The translations under genes were made by a program, and so were the position numbers. From an uncultured cyanobacterium (GTDB lineage: Bacteria; Cyanobacteriota; Cyanobacteriia; Cyanobacteriales; FACHB-T130): a stretch of 64,000 bases of DNA. The notes beneath the pieces are model-generated. The model was not told where the DNA came from and did no database searches. It was given only the letters and a program-made list of their open reading frames with translations. This document shows, one piece after another, positions 19,152 through 26,728 of the stretch (positions are counted from its first letter, which is position 1; every line of letters starts with the position of its first letter). The stretch covers positions 1 to 64,000 of the forward strand of contig CAKZHE010000071.1 of the NCBI GenBank assembly GCA_936920195.1, written 5' to 3'.

Positions 19152-19559
19152 CTAGGTTTCTACTACTTTCGTTTTCAATCCCCCCCAGTTGCCCCTAGGG
19201 GTTCTCCCTGCAATCCAAATATCAATTTCTCGTTTGCCCACTCGATAAACCTGAAGTTGAGAGAGATTTTCTTTGAGTGCCGCTACTAATGCCTGATATC
19301 TTTTGACAACTTGGGTATCTTCTTCGTCGTGCCATTCCTCCTCACGTAATGCTAAGGCAAAAAATTGATCTGCCGATATTACTTCCACGGGGGTTTGGGG
19401 GGGATAGTTGGCTAACTGTCGCACCAATTCAGGTGTTAGGGATTCTGGGGTGATAGATTGCCATAAAAAGGTTTCAAAAGGAGCATCAGACTCGCTGATA
19501 TATAGCAAGCCTGCCGACAAGTGCTGGAGTTCTACTAGGAGTTGGAGGCTGTCAGTCAT
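19152..19559 (-). CDS. nuiA: Nuclease A inhibitor NuiA
   Basis: 135 residues, the length of NuiA. The pattern fits the family throughout: SAGLLYISESDAPFETFLW at the front, ISADQFFALALREEEWHDEEDTQ in the middle, and QVYRVGKREIDIWIAGRTP with the terminal motif TKVVET at the end. NuiA binds NucA tightly and places its C-terminal residues in the nuclease active site, so the intact Glu-Thr tail is meaningful. It is cytosolic (no signal peptide), so it would protect the cell from unexported nuclease. It is convergent with nucA and divergent from the PrsW-like gene. Its ATG (19559-19557) and that gene's ATG (19558-19560) share the palindrome CATG. Confidence 0.92.
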   Translation of the reverse strand: MTDSLQLLVELQHLSAGLLYISESDAPFETFLWQSITPESLTPELVRQLANYPPQTPVEVISADQFFALALREEEWHDEEDTQVVKRYQALVAALKENLSQLQVYRVGKREIDIWIAGRTPRGNWGGLKTKVVET

Positions 19560-20622
19560 GGATAGGATAAGAAGAATTTTTGCAAAAATCTGGTTATACT
19601 GGCAAAATTCTGAAAGTTCTAATCAAAATCTTAAGCGATCGCTTGTCCCAAACCTCATGGATAGAATTCTGATTACTGCCATCTTCGTAGGTATTCCTAC
19701 TTTAGCTTACGCCAAGTTAGTGAACAATATTGACCGTTTTGAAAAAGAACCCACCCTTTACCTGATTGGGGCATTTTTGTGGGGAGCATTGCCAGCCGCG
19801 ATCGCTGCTCTGATTCTACAATTAATTTTAGAAATTCCCGTCGCAGCTTTTTTTGGCACTGAAAGCATTGGGGGGCAGTTAGTCAGTACGGCGGTGAATG
19901 CCCCTGTCACCGAAGAAATTTTCAAAGGTTGTGCAGTGGCAATTATCTATTTTACCCGCCGCCAAGAATTTGATGGTTGGGTAGATGGTTTAGTTTATGG
20001 AGCAATGGCGGGGTTGGGATTTGCCTATGTGGAGAATATTGTTTATTTGGTTAATCTGACGAACAATTGGGGCGATTGGACTTCTTTATACTTCTTTCGG
20101 GTGATTATTTTTGGCTTCATGCACGGTTTTTGGACAGCTTTAACTGGGATTGGTTTTGGTTTGGCGCGCAATATGGGCAATCCCATTGCCAAAGTTATCG
20201 TCATCGCTGGCGGGCTAACTTTAGCAATTTTAGGTCACTTAATTCATAATGGGGCAATTGTTTTAATGCAGCGCAACAGCGCCACGGTTTTCGTAGCTTT
20301 AGGCAACTACAGTTTCCTCGCTTTGGTGATGATTTCATTGAGTGTTTGGGCGGCTCACCACGAACGGAAAATTTTGGAAACTTATTTGCAAGATGAAGTT
20401 CCCGAAATCATTTCAGCAGAAGATTATGCTGGGTTGTGCAATCACCGCAATCATACTTTAGCCAGATTTCGATTTGCCCCTAAACAACAAAGAGCTTTTA
20501 TTCAAGCTGCCGCTGAATTAGCCCAAAAGAAGTTGCAGTTGATCAAAATGGGCGAAGAAGGGGGAAATAGTGCCGAAATTGTCCGGTTGCGGGCAGTGTT
20601 AAAGGAGTTAAAATCAAATTGA
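19558..20622 (+). CDS. PrsW-like intramembrane metalloprotease
   Basis: 354 residues from the ATG at 19558, which has GGAG about 11 nt upstream. An alternative ATG at 19657 would avoid overlap with nuiA. Seven or eight membrane helices are visible. The PrsW signature is present: APVTEEIFKG (glutamate pair in a helix), then MHGFWTAL and GHLIHNGA, histidines positioned to bind the catalytic zinc. In Bacillus, PrsW cleaves an anti-sigma factor; the target here is unknown. The cytoplasmic tail (about 270-354) is helical and charged. The divergent overlap with nuiA means that each gene's ribosome site lies inside the other. Confidence 0.85.
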   Translation: MDRIRRIFAKIWLYWQNSESSNQNLKRSLVPNLMDRILITAIFVGIPTLAYAKLVNNIDRFEKEPTLYLIGAFLWGALPAAIAALILQLILEIPVAAFFGTESIGGQLVSTAVNAPVTEEIFKGCAVAIIYFTRRQEFDGWVDGLVYGAMAGLGFAYVENIVYLVNLTNNWGDWTSLYFFRVIIFGFMHGFWTALTGIGFGLARNMGNPIAKVIVIAGGLTLAILGHLIHNGAIVLMQRNSATVFVALGNYSFLALVMISLSVWAAHHERKILETYLQDEVPEIISAEDYAGLCNHRNHTLARFRFAPKQQRAFIQAAAELAQKKLQLIKMGEEGGNSAEIVRLRAVLKELKSN

Positions 20623-20937
20623 TCAATTATATAGCATTTCTAAATGATTTGCCCTTACCCCCAACCTCTCTCCCTGGGAGGAATTGGCAGTAAGTGCAAA
20701 AATATCTCGATCTCGATCTAGCCTAAATACCCTCCTAGGGGATTGCATTGATTAGAAAAAAGTTGTCTACTATAAGATGTGGATTTGAACCAGCGGATTT
20801 GCTAGGAAAAACATCATAGTGCGATCGCTGATTCAGCCATAACTTATCCTCTACGAGACTGATTCATGGTGCTAAGTCGAATTTCTGCGGAATTATTGTC
20901 TAGGGATTGGTATTGCCTAATACATTCCTATCTAGCC
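20623..20937. other. Intergenic region before the cbi operon, no gene seen
   Basis: About 315 bp, AT-rich, with a HIP1 site and a CTCTCCCTGGGAG small palindrome near 20670. I looked for a cobalamin riboswitch (B12 box GCCACTG) because a cobalt-type transporter follows, and did not see one. The possible in-frame leader from 20866 is not conserved-looking and is left out. Confidence 0.5.
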
Positions 20938-21603
20938 ATGCACATTCCTGATGGGTTTTTGAACCTACCAGTAATTATAATGACGTGGATTATTACTATT
21001 GGCTTGATTGCCGTAGCTTTGAACAAAGTAGAAGCTGAATACCAAGATAGAACAGTTTCTTTGATGGGAGTTTGTGCGGCTTTTATTTTTGCTGCCCAAA
21101 TGATTAATTTTCCGATTCCTGGCGGTACATCAGGTCACTTATTAGGGGGAACTTTAGCAGGGGTATTACTTGGGCCTTGGGCGGGAACGTTGGTTATGTC
21201 AACCGTATTTATCGTTCAAGGGGTGGTATTTCAAGATGGTGGAATTACTGTCATGGGAGCAAATATTTTTAATATGGGTTTAATTGGTACTTTTGGGGGT
21301 TATTATCTTTTTAGTGCCATTCGCAATCAAGTAGGCAAAAACAAGTTATCGGGAATGGTTACTGGTACGGCGATCGCCGCTTGGTTTAGTGTCGTAATTG
21401 CTGCTACAGCTTGTGCAATTGAGTTAGGATTATCAGGCACTGTTCCTTTACCAATTGCATTGGCGGCGATGACTGGTTGGCATATATTAATTGGGATTGG
21501 TGAAGCCTTAATTTCCACCGTTACAGTGACTTTCATTTGGCGGACTCGACCAGATTTATTTTATCATCCCCCCGTCAAATCAAAATCTAGAATCCAAAAT
21601 TGA
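20938..21603 (+). CDS. cbiM: ECF-type cobalt/nickel transporter substrate-capture protein CbiM/NikM
   Basis: 221 residues. The start at 20938 is decisive: it gives MHIPDGFL, and in CbiM/NikM the free amino end and His2 are metal ligands. About six membrane helices follow, with conserved MINFPIPGGTSGHLLGG (further ligand His) and FQDGGITVMGANIFNMG. It captures Co2+ or Ni2+ in the cytoplasmic membrane and works with the downstream CbiN-like, CbiQ and CbiO proteins. It is first in a four-gene operon with gaps of 9 to about 31 bp. Which metal is transported cannot be told from sequence by eye. Confidence 0.93.
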   Translation: MHIPDGFLNLPVIIMTWIITIGLIAVALNKVEAEYQDRTVSLMGVCAAFIFAAQMINFPIPGGTSGHLLGGTLAGVLLGPWAGTLVMSTVFIVQGVVFQDGGITVMGANIFNMGLIGTFGGYYLFSAIRNQVGKNKLSGMVTGTAIAAWFSVVIAATACAIELGLSGTVPLPIALAAMTGWHILIGIGEALISTVTVTFIWRTRPDLFYHPPVKSKSRIQN

Positions 21604-21612
21604 TTCACATTT

Positions 21613-21966
21613 ATGAGTAGCAATTCCTCACAACCGCGCAACCGGGTAATAGTTTTAACTGGCTTAGGCATAGCTTTGGTAATTGCCACCTTTCTCTCTC
21701 CCTTTGCTAGTAAAAATCCCGATGGACTAGATCGAGTTTCCGAAGATCTAAAATTTGATAAGCAAGCTCTGGAAGAACCGCCTGCCCAAAAATTGCCCTT
21801 CTATCAAGTTTTTGAAGAATATGCCCTTCGAGGCGTGCCAGAGTCAATGGCTACTCCCCTAGCCGGATTAATTGGCACATTAGCAACCTTTGGGCTAGCT
21901 TGGGGAGTTGGTAAATTAGCGGTTCGCAATTCACCTGCACCAAAAGATGAATCTCCTTTAGAATAA
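21613..21966 (+). CDS. cbiN: PDGLE-domain (CbiN-like) subunit of the cobalt/nickel transporter
   Basis: 117 residues with two membrane helices (about 12-30 and 80-100). PDGLDRVSEDLKF (about 36-48) is the PDGLE motif found in CbiN/NikN-type subunits. An extracytoplasmic loop with YALRGVPES joins the helices. It is required with CbiM for metal capture in related systems. Its ATG is 9 bp after the cbiM stop, and it precedes cbiQ in the same operon. The name cbiN is by position and motif; nikN would be equally apt if the metal is nickel. Confidence 0.85.
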   Translation: MSSNSSQPRNRVIVLTGLGIALVIATFLSPFASKNPDGLDRVSEDLKFDKQALEEPPAQKLPFYQVFEEYALRGVPESMATPLAGLIGTLATFGLAWGVGKLAVRNSPAPKDESPLE

Positions 21967-21997
21967 CAAAGCGAATCTTGAGGAGAAATTTAAGTTG

Positions 21998-22774
21998 ATG
22001 GTGCTATTGCATATTGGGGCATTCCATTTAGACATTGACAGCCAACACCAAACATTCTGGCATAGTTTGACCCCCCAGACGCGCCTGCTCTGCGCGATGT
22101 TATTGCTGCTGGCGATTGTAGTCACTCCCAATGGTCATTGGTTGACTTGGGGAGTTTATGCGATCGCCATTCTAGCAGTTTTACTCGTCAGTAAAATCAC
22201 CTTAGTGGTGCTAATTCAACGATTGGCTGTGGAATTTGGATTTGTGGGCGTTATTTTGCTGGGGACATTATTTCGGGAGGGGGGAGAGGTGCTTTGGGAG
22301 TGGGGAGTGTTAAAAGTTACCACCACAGGATTAACTATTTTAGGCAGTGTCACTCTCAAATCTTTATTATCCTTAATTTTATTAAATATATTAACCTTGA
22401 CCACTTCAATTCCGGCTCTGTTACAAGCGCTAGTAATCTTAAAAATGCCCCCGTTGCTAGTAGCCATTTTAGCCTCCATGTATCGCTACATTGATGTATT
22501 AATTGCCGAGTTTAATTCTATGTATCGAGCAGCGGTTTCTCGGAATTTGCTTAATCATCGACGGTGGCAGCGATTGGTATTAGGAAATGCCATTGGGTCA
22601 CTTTTTATTCGTACCTACGAGCGTGGCGAACGAGTGCATCAGGCAATGCTGGCGCGGGGCTACCAAGGTTTACCACCAATCCAGAAATTACCAACCGTTA
22701 GACAGCGCGATGTTGTAATATTAACTTTAACTTTACTTTTTGCTCTCTTCGGTCAAATAATATACTTTATTTGA
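21998..22774 (+). CDS. cbiQ: ECF transporter transmembrane component CbiQ
   Basis: 258 residues from the ATG at 21998 (a TTG directly before it is possible; GAGGAG lies upstream near 21980). Four or five helices plus the coupling region seen in CbiQ/EcfT: FIRTYERGERVHQAMLARGYQG, whose Ala-Arg-Gly motif contacts the ATPase. It transmits ATP-driven motion from CbiO to CbiM. The gene ends 21 bp before cbiO. Confidence 0.93.
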   Translation: MVLLHIGAFHLDIDSQHQTFWHSLTPQTRLLCAMLLLLAIVVTPNGHWLTWGVYAIAILAVLLVSKITLVVLIQRLAVEFGFVGVILLGTLFREGGEVLWEWGVLKVTTTGLTILGSVTLKSLLSLILLNILTLTTSIPALLQALVILKMPPLLVAILASMYRYIDVLIAEFNSMYRAAVSRNLLNHRRWQRLVLGNAIGSLFIRTYERGERVHQAMLARGYQGLPPIQKLPTVRQRDVVILTLTLLFALFGQIIYFI

Positions 22775-22795
22775 CACTTTTACTCAGCAATTTTC

Positions 22796-23569
22796 ATGCA
22801 CCATAATCCGATTTTAATTGAAAATCTCAGCTATACTTATCCCGATGGTATTCAAGCTCTAAAAGGGGTTGATTTAAAGATTGCGGCGAATGAACGAGTT
22901 GCCCTAGTTGGGGCAAATGGTTCTGGTAAATCTACGCTCCTCCATCACTTGAATGGAATTTTGCTGCCGCAAGCAGGCAAAATATCAATTGGAGAATATC
23001 CGATGGAGCGCAAGTATCTGAAGGATATTCGTAATTTTGTGGGGTTGGTATTTCAAAATCCTGACGATCAATTATTTATGCCGACTGTTTGGGAAGATAT
23101 TGCTTTTGGCTGCATGAATCAGGGTTTGGCAGGGGAGGAATTAAACCAGCGCTGCTATCAATCTTTGTTGGCTGTAGGACTAGAACCCAATGAATTTAGG
23201 CAACGCAATACCAATAATTTATCTGGGGGCGAAAAGAAACGAGTGGCGATCGCTGGCGTACTGGCAATGTCCCCCCAAATTTTAGTTTTTGATGAACCCT
23301 CAGCCCAATTAGACCCCTATTCTCGCCGTCAACTAATTCATCTCCTTCAAAGTTTACCACTAACTCAACTTATTGCTACCCATGACTTAGATTTAGTCTT
23401 AGAATTATGTCAGCGCACGATTGTTCTCAGTCAAGGCAAAGTTGTTTATGATGGTTCAACAGAAAAGGTTCTGGGTGATAGGGAGTTTCTGGAATACCAT
23501 CATTTAGAGCTACCACTCAGTTATAGTCGCCCTTATTGTTTGGTGGCAGATGCCCCAAACCAGTTATAG
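22796..23569 (+). CDS. cbiO: ECF transporter ATP-binding protein CbiO
   Basis: 257 residues. Walker A GANGSGKST (about 42-50), Q-loop VFQNPDDQLF, signature LSGGEKKRVA, Walker B ILVFDEPSAQLD and switch ATHDLDLVLEL are all intact, so it should be active. The first residues MHHNPILIENLSYTYPDG are standard for the family. It supplies energy for cobalt/nickel uptake and is last in cbiMNQO. The Q-loop form QNPDDQ is typical of ECF-type ATPases. Confidence 0.95.
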   Translation: MHHNPILIENLSYTYPDGIQALKGVDLKIAANERVALVGANGSGKSTLLHHLNGILLPQAGKISIGEYPMERKYLKDIRNFVGLVFQNPDDQLFMPTVWEDIAFGCMNQGLAGEELNQRCYQSLLAVGLEPNEFRQRNTNNLSGGEKKRVAIAGVLAMSPQILVFDEPSAQLDPYSRRQLIHLLQSLPLTQLIATHDLDLVLELCQRTIVLSQGKVVYDGSTEKVLGDREFLEYHHLELPLSYSRPYCLVADAPNQL

Positions 23570-23656
23570 CTCGTATCGGTGAACGCATAGCTTGGCGGGT
23601 AGATGCCCCTACGGAATTGCAAAATAGCAAAACCCAACCTAGAATTGATACTTTGA

Positions 23657-24505
23657 TCAATTTTGTTCAGTTTGGGCGATTGTTGCTGCCACTTCCGCCA
23701 CAGGTAATTCTAAAACTGCCGCAATTTGTTCTGTCGCTAATCCTAGATTAGCCATTCTCAGAATGGCAGTTTTTTCTCGCTGTTTAGCTTCAGCTTGAGC
23801 CTCGATTTTACCTTCGATTTTACCTTCGATTTTACCTTCGGCTTTACCTTCGGTAAAAACATCTTGATAAAATCTGGTTTGTTTTAAGTCGCTGAGATTA
23901 AACATGGCAGCAATTTCCTCTCTGTTTTTTTGGGGTAGTTTGTAGACAATGATGGTTTCTAGCAGGTTAATAAAGCTTGCTCTGACGGTGCTATTGGCAA
24001 TTTCGGTTTGGGCTTGTCTGGCTAAGTCTCTAGCCAAATCTAGCGCAGTGTTTTCTGACTCAATTATAAGTTGTAGTAGTTTGATGGGTAGAGAGCCTGT
24101 GGCTGGGGGAGTGAGTTCATTGAGGTAAATGCGGGTGATGTTGGGAAGTTGCAGGATTGGCTGAAAGTGCAGGGAATTTTCTCTTTCGGTTTGGCGATTG
24201 GGGTAAATTACGACTAATTGCCAGGGGTGGGGTGGTTGGTATTGTCGGAGATAGATGAAGAGTTCGGCAAATAGGCGATAGTAGAGATTGGGATCTGGTT
24301 GAAATTGGACTTCGAGGATATAGAAAGGTAGTTGAGGATTGTTAATGGTAGGGAGAAATAAACCATCGAGACGAAAGGCTAATTGCTTGATTTCTTGGGA
24401 GGTGAATTGGTATTGGTTGGGTGTGTCGTCGGAGATGCCGAGGAGGGCAAAGAAGACAAAGGGGAATTCTTGAAAGATATTGTAAAATATGCTATCGGTT
24501 TTCAT
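23657..24505 (-). CDS. DUF2887 / Rpn-family PD-(D/E)XK nuclease-like protein
   Basis: 282 residues. The nuclease core shows FRLDGLFLP (catalytic Asp) and PFYILEVQFQPD (Glu-x-Gln), the PD-(D/E)XK pattern of the DUF2887/Rpn group, which is often annotated as a recombination-promoting nuclease or putative transposase. Residues about 215-245 are GKAEGKIEGKIEGKIEAQAE, a short repeated helix (11 bp-step repeat in DNA, 23805-23855). The C-terminus is a small helical domain. Such genes are multi-copy in cyanobacteria; function in the host is unproven. It is convergent with cbiO. Confidence 0.85.
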   Translation of the reverse strand: MKTDSIFYNIFQEFPFVFFALLGISDDTPNQYQFTSQEIKQLAFRLDGLFLPTINNPQLPFYILEVQFQPDPNLYYRLFAELFIYLRQYQPPHPWQLVVIYPNRQTERENSLHFQPILQLPNITRIYLNELTPPATGSLPIKLLQLIIESENTALDLARDLARQAQTEIANSTVRASFINLLETIIVYKLPQKNREEIAAMFNLSDLKQTRFYQDVFTEGKAEGKIEGKIEGKIEAQAEAKQREKTAILRMANLGLATEQIAAVLELPVAEVAATIAQTEQN

Positions 24506-24617
24506 AGATTAGTAATGGAATATGAATATTATGCCCAGTTGATTAACCTTGATATCTGGGGCTGCTAAACCCACTCCTACAAATTTGATATATTTTACCA
24601 TACCTGTCAGAGCAGCA

Positions 24618-24661
24618 CAACTCATTCAGACGCACTATATAGCGCGTCTAAATGAGTTGTG
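24618..24661. repeat. Inverted repeat ACAACTCATTCAGACGC
   Basis: Arms ACAACTCATTCAGACGC and GCGTCTAAATGAGTTGT around ACTATATAGC. A partial copy (GATTCAGACGCACTATATA) recurs at about 24747-24766, just before the SafE/UreH-like gene. Between them is the GGGGCAATCC hairpin (24670-24697) and a GTAGGGGTAG...CTACCCCTAC pair. Confidence 0.7.
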
Positions 24662-24669
24662 CAATTCCG

Positions 24670-24697
24670 TAGGGGCAATCCCCCCGTGGTTGCCCCG
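24670..24697. repeat. Palindromic repeat, GGGGCAATCC/GGTTGCCCC family (third copy)
   Basis: Same sequence as 10401-10428. It lies in the 274 bp gap before the SafE/UreH-like gene. No gene is seen in the gap; the open frame from 24549 runs across these repeats and is not used. Confidence 0.75.
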
Positions 24698-24779
24698 ATG
24701 TGTAGGGGTAGGCACGGGGGCGCTACCCCTACAGATTTACATAAATGATTCAGACGCACTATATAAGGGTTTTATTTTT

Positions 24780-26006
24780 ATGGTAGAGCTATTGCTAATG
24801 GCAGCGTTAGGATTTCTGGGCAGTTTTGGTCACTGTTTAGGAATGTGTGGACCTTTAACCGTGGCATTCTCGTTATCTAAGAACCAGCCAAATTCCGCAG
24901 CGGCTGGGTGGCATTCCCTCCGATTTCACTTTTTGCTGAACTTAGGCAGAATTATCAGTTATGCCTTGGTTGGCACTGCCATTGGGGGATTGGGTTCGGT
25001 GTTGATTGCAGGGGGACAAATGGCAGGCGCGGGCAGTTTTTTTCGGCAGGGAATGACGATATTTACTGGCTGTCTGTTGATTTGGTTTGGGTTGGTGCAA
25101 CTGCAACCGAAATTTTTACCCCAGATTCCGCTGTTACACCCTTTGCTCAAAGGTTCCTGGCATCAACAACTGAGTGGAGCGATGGTGAAACTTTCCTTTC
25201 AGCAGCGCTGGTGGACTCCGGCTAGTTTAGGGCTGGTTTGGGGTTTAATTCCCTGTGGGTTTCTCTATGCAGCGCAGATTAAAGCGGCTCAAACGGGTAG
25301 TTGGGTAATGGGCGGGATGACCATGCTGGCTTTTGGATTGGGAACGCTGCCCAGTATGCTAGTGGTAGGAACTTCTATATCGCGGTTAAGTAGCGATCGC
25401 CGCAGTCAATTATTTCGCTTAGGTGGCTGGCTAATCTTAATTGTCGGCATTTTGACGCTCTTGCGGACGGGGGGAATGCCAGATTATACCGGGTATGCAG
25501 CCTTAATCTGCTTGCTGTTGGCTCTGATTGCCCGTCCCCTCAGCCGTCTGTGGAGTCAATTGTTGCCATACCGCCGGGTGATTGGAGTTGGCGCTTTTGT
25601 GTTGGTTTTAGCTCACACCGCTTGGGCGCTAGAACACTCTTTTAACTGGAATCTGCAAGGCATACTATTTTTGTTGCCTGCCAATCAAATCGGCTTGTGG
25701 GCGGGAATCCTGGCAGCGGGATTGGTGGCTCCGGCAGCCTTTACGAGTTATAATCGCATCCAAAATTACTTAGGGAAGTATTGGCGACAAATCCATTTAT
25801 TGACCGTTCCCGCTTTGCTGTTGTCGGCAATTCATATTGTGGTAATGAAAGTGCAGAATTTTGACTTTGGTCACTGGACGCTAGAAAATAAAGTGCGATC
25901 GCTGATCCTAGCAATCTTAGTATTAGGAACCCTATTAATCAGAAGTCGCTGGATTTGGTCATGGTTTAATTTAGAGCAGTTTTATGTTGAACCGTTTAAG
26001 CGCTAA
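24780..26006 (+). CDS. SafE/UreH-domain membrane protein (DsbD/TauE-like)
   Basis: 408 residues from the ATG at 24780, giving MVELLLMAALGFLGSFGHCLGMCGP. The HCLGMCGP motif in the first helix is the hallmark of the SafE/UreH transmembrane group related to DsbD and CcdA. About ten helices follow; the C-terminal half adds three or four more, with histidines in LAHTAWALEHSFNW and LLSAIHIVVMK. Members are linked to metal (copper or nickel) or thiol transport across the inner membrane. The next gene, for an exported protein, starts inside the last 23 bp, so the two are probably coupled. The longer frame from 24549 translates repeats and is rejected. Confidence 0.8.
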   Translation: MVELLLMAALGFLGSFGHCLGMCGPLTVAFSLSKNQPNSAAAGWHSLRFHFLLNLGRIISYALVGTAIGGLGSVLIAGGQMAGAGSFFRQGMTIFTGCLLIWFGLVQLQPKFLPQIPLLHPLLKGSWHQQLSGAMVKLSFQQRWWTPASLGLVWGLIPCGFLYAAQIKAAQTGSWVMGGMTMLAFGLGTLPSMLVVGTSISRLSSDRRSQLFRLGGWLILIVGILTLLRTGGMPDYTGYAALICLLLALIARPLSRLWSQLLPYRRVIGVGAFVLVLAHTAWALEHSFNWNLQGILFLLPANQIGLWAGILAAGLVAPAAFTSYNRIQNYLGKYWRQIHLLTVPALLLSAIHIVVMKVQNFDFGHWTLENKVRSLILAILVLGTLLIRSRWIWSWFNLEQFYVEPFKR

Positions 26007-26571
26007 TCAAGTTTTTTTAAACTCAATTCCCCGAATGATCGTTATAGGGATTTTCCTGTTCCCTGTTCCCTATTCCCTGTTTTCTTCTAATCCCGCCTTA
26101 GCTCATCAAGTAGAAGTGGCGGGAAATGTTGCCGGAATTTGGCATATTGAACCAGATCATAATCCTAAAGCGGGAGAACCTGCCCAAGTTTGGATTGCCC
26201 TAACTCGCCAAGGGGGTAAAATTGTGCCTTTAGAACAGGGCAATTGTCAGCTAGCAGTCTACTCTGAACCGCGTCAAGCCAAGGCGCTACCAGTATTGCA
26301 ACCGACATTGAAAGCAGTGGCGGTGGAACAATATCAAGGAATTCCAGGGGCAGAGGTGATTTTTCCCCAGGCAGGCAGCTATGAATTGGAGTTGGATTGT
26401 CAACCGAAAACCAAAGGTGATTTTAAAGCCTTTCAAATGAAATATACCGTTGCAGTTGCACCGGGAACTGCCAAACAAGTAAGTGCTACTAGCAATGAAT
26501 GGGGAATTTCTGGAGGAGTTAGCGCCATCTTCGAGAAATCCTACAGCCATTCGGGATCGAAAAGTTTTTAA
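25984..26571 (+). CDS. Exported protein with FixH/YtkA-like beta domain, partner of the SafE/UreH-like protein
   Basis: 195 residues. Signal peptide about 1-41, cut near ALAHQ. The mature part has VAGNVAGIWHIEPDHNPKAG and EVIFPQAGSYELELD, reminiscent of immunoglobulin-like FixH/YtkA/CopC-type periplasmic domains. The conserved H-x-E-P-D-H cluster could bind metal (inference). It overlaps the previous gene by 23 bp. The signal peptide's hydrophobic segment FLFPVPYSLFSS is encoded by a short tandem repeat. The last about 20 residues after WGISGG look unrelated and may come from a disrupted 3' end. Confidence 0.65.
   Translation: MLNRLSANQVFLNSIPRMIVIGIFLFPVPYSLFSSNPALAHQVEVAGNVAGIWHIEPDHNPKAGEPAQVWIALTRQGGKIVPLEQGNCQLAVYSEPRQAKALPVLQPTLKAVAVEQYQGIPGAEVIFPQAGSYELELDCQPKTKGDFKAFQMKYTVAVAPGTAKQVSATSNEWGISGGVSAIFEKSYSHSGSKSF
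26052..26091. repeat. STRR tract inside a signal-peptide coding region
   Basis: TTCCTG/TTCCCTG/TTCCCTA units in frame with the gene at 25984. The same heptamers are intergenic elsewhere in the window. Confidence 0.75.
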
Positions 26572-26683
26572 TGACCGTCAGACCATAAGAGTTTATGCCT
26601 TTGGTGCAAGCCGATCCGCGAGAATTGATATAGTCAAAAAGACTATGGGACTTTTTATGAAATGTGGGAGCAGTTTTCAATAG

Positions 26684-26710
26684 GCATTCCCAGGCAGAGC
26701 CTGGGAACGA
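26684..26710. repeat. Isolated TTCCCAGGCAGAGCCTGGGAA hairpin
   Basis: Single hairpin of the family found in the composite repeats at 13341-13523 and 29478-29667, followed by GAACGAGGAACGAGG. It sits just beyond the 3' end of the topoisomerase gene, where it could act as a terminator. Confidence 0.65.
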
Positions 26711-26728
26711 GGAACGAGGAAATTTTCA

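Noticed and set aside
20770-20800. Possible tRNA T-arm (GGTTCAAATCC on the minus strand)
   Set aside because: The flanking bases do not form the T-stem, and no acceptor, D- or anticodon stem can be drawn around it.
20623-20937. Cobalamin riboswitch before cbiM
   Set aside because: No B12 box or matching conserved core was seen, so it was not called.
24549-24779. N-terminal extension of the SafE/UreH-like protein
   Set aside because: The extra codons translate inverted repeats and a palindromic repeat; family similarity begins at the ATG at 24780.
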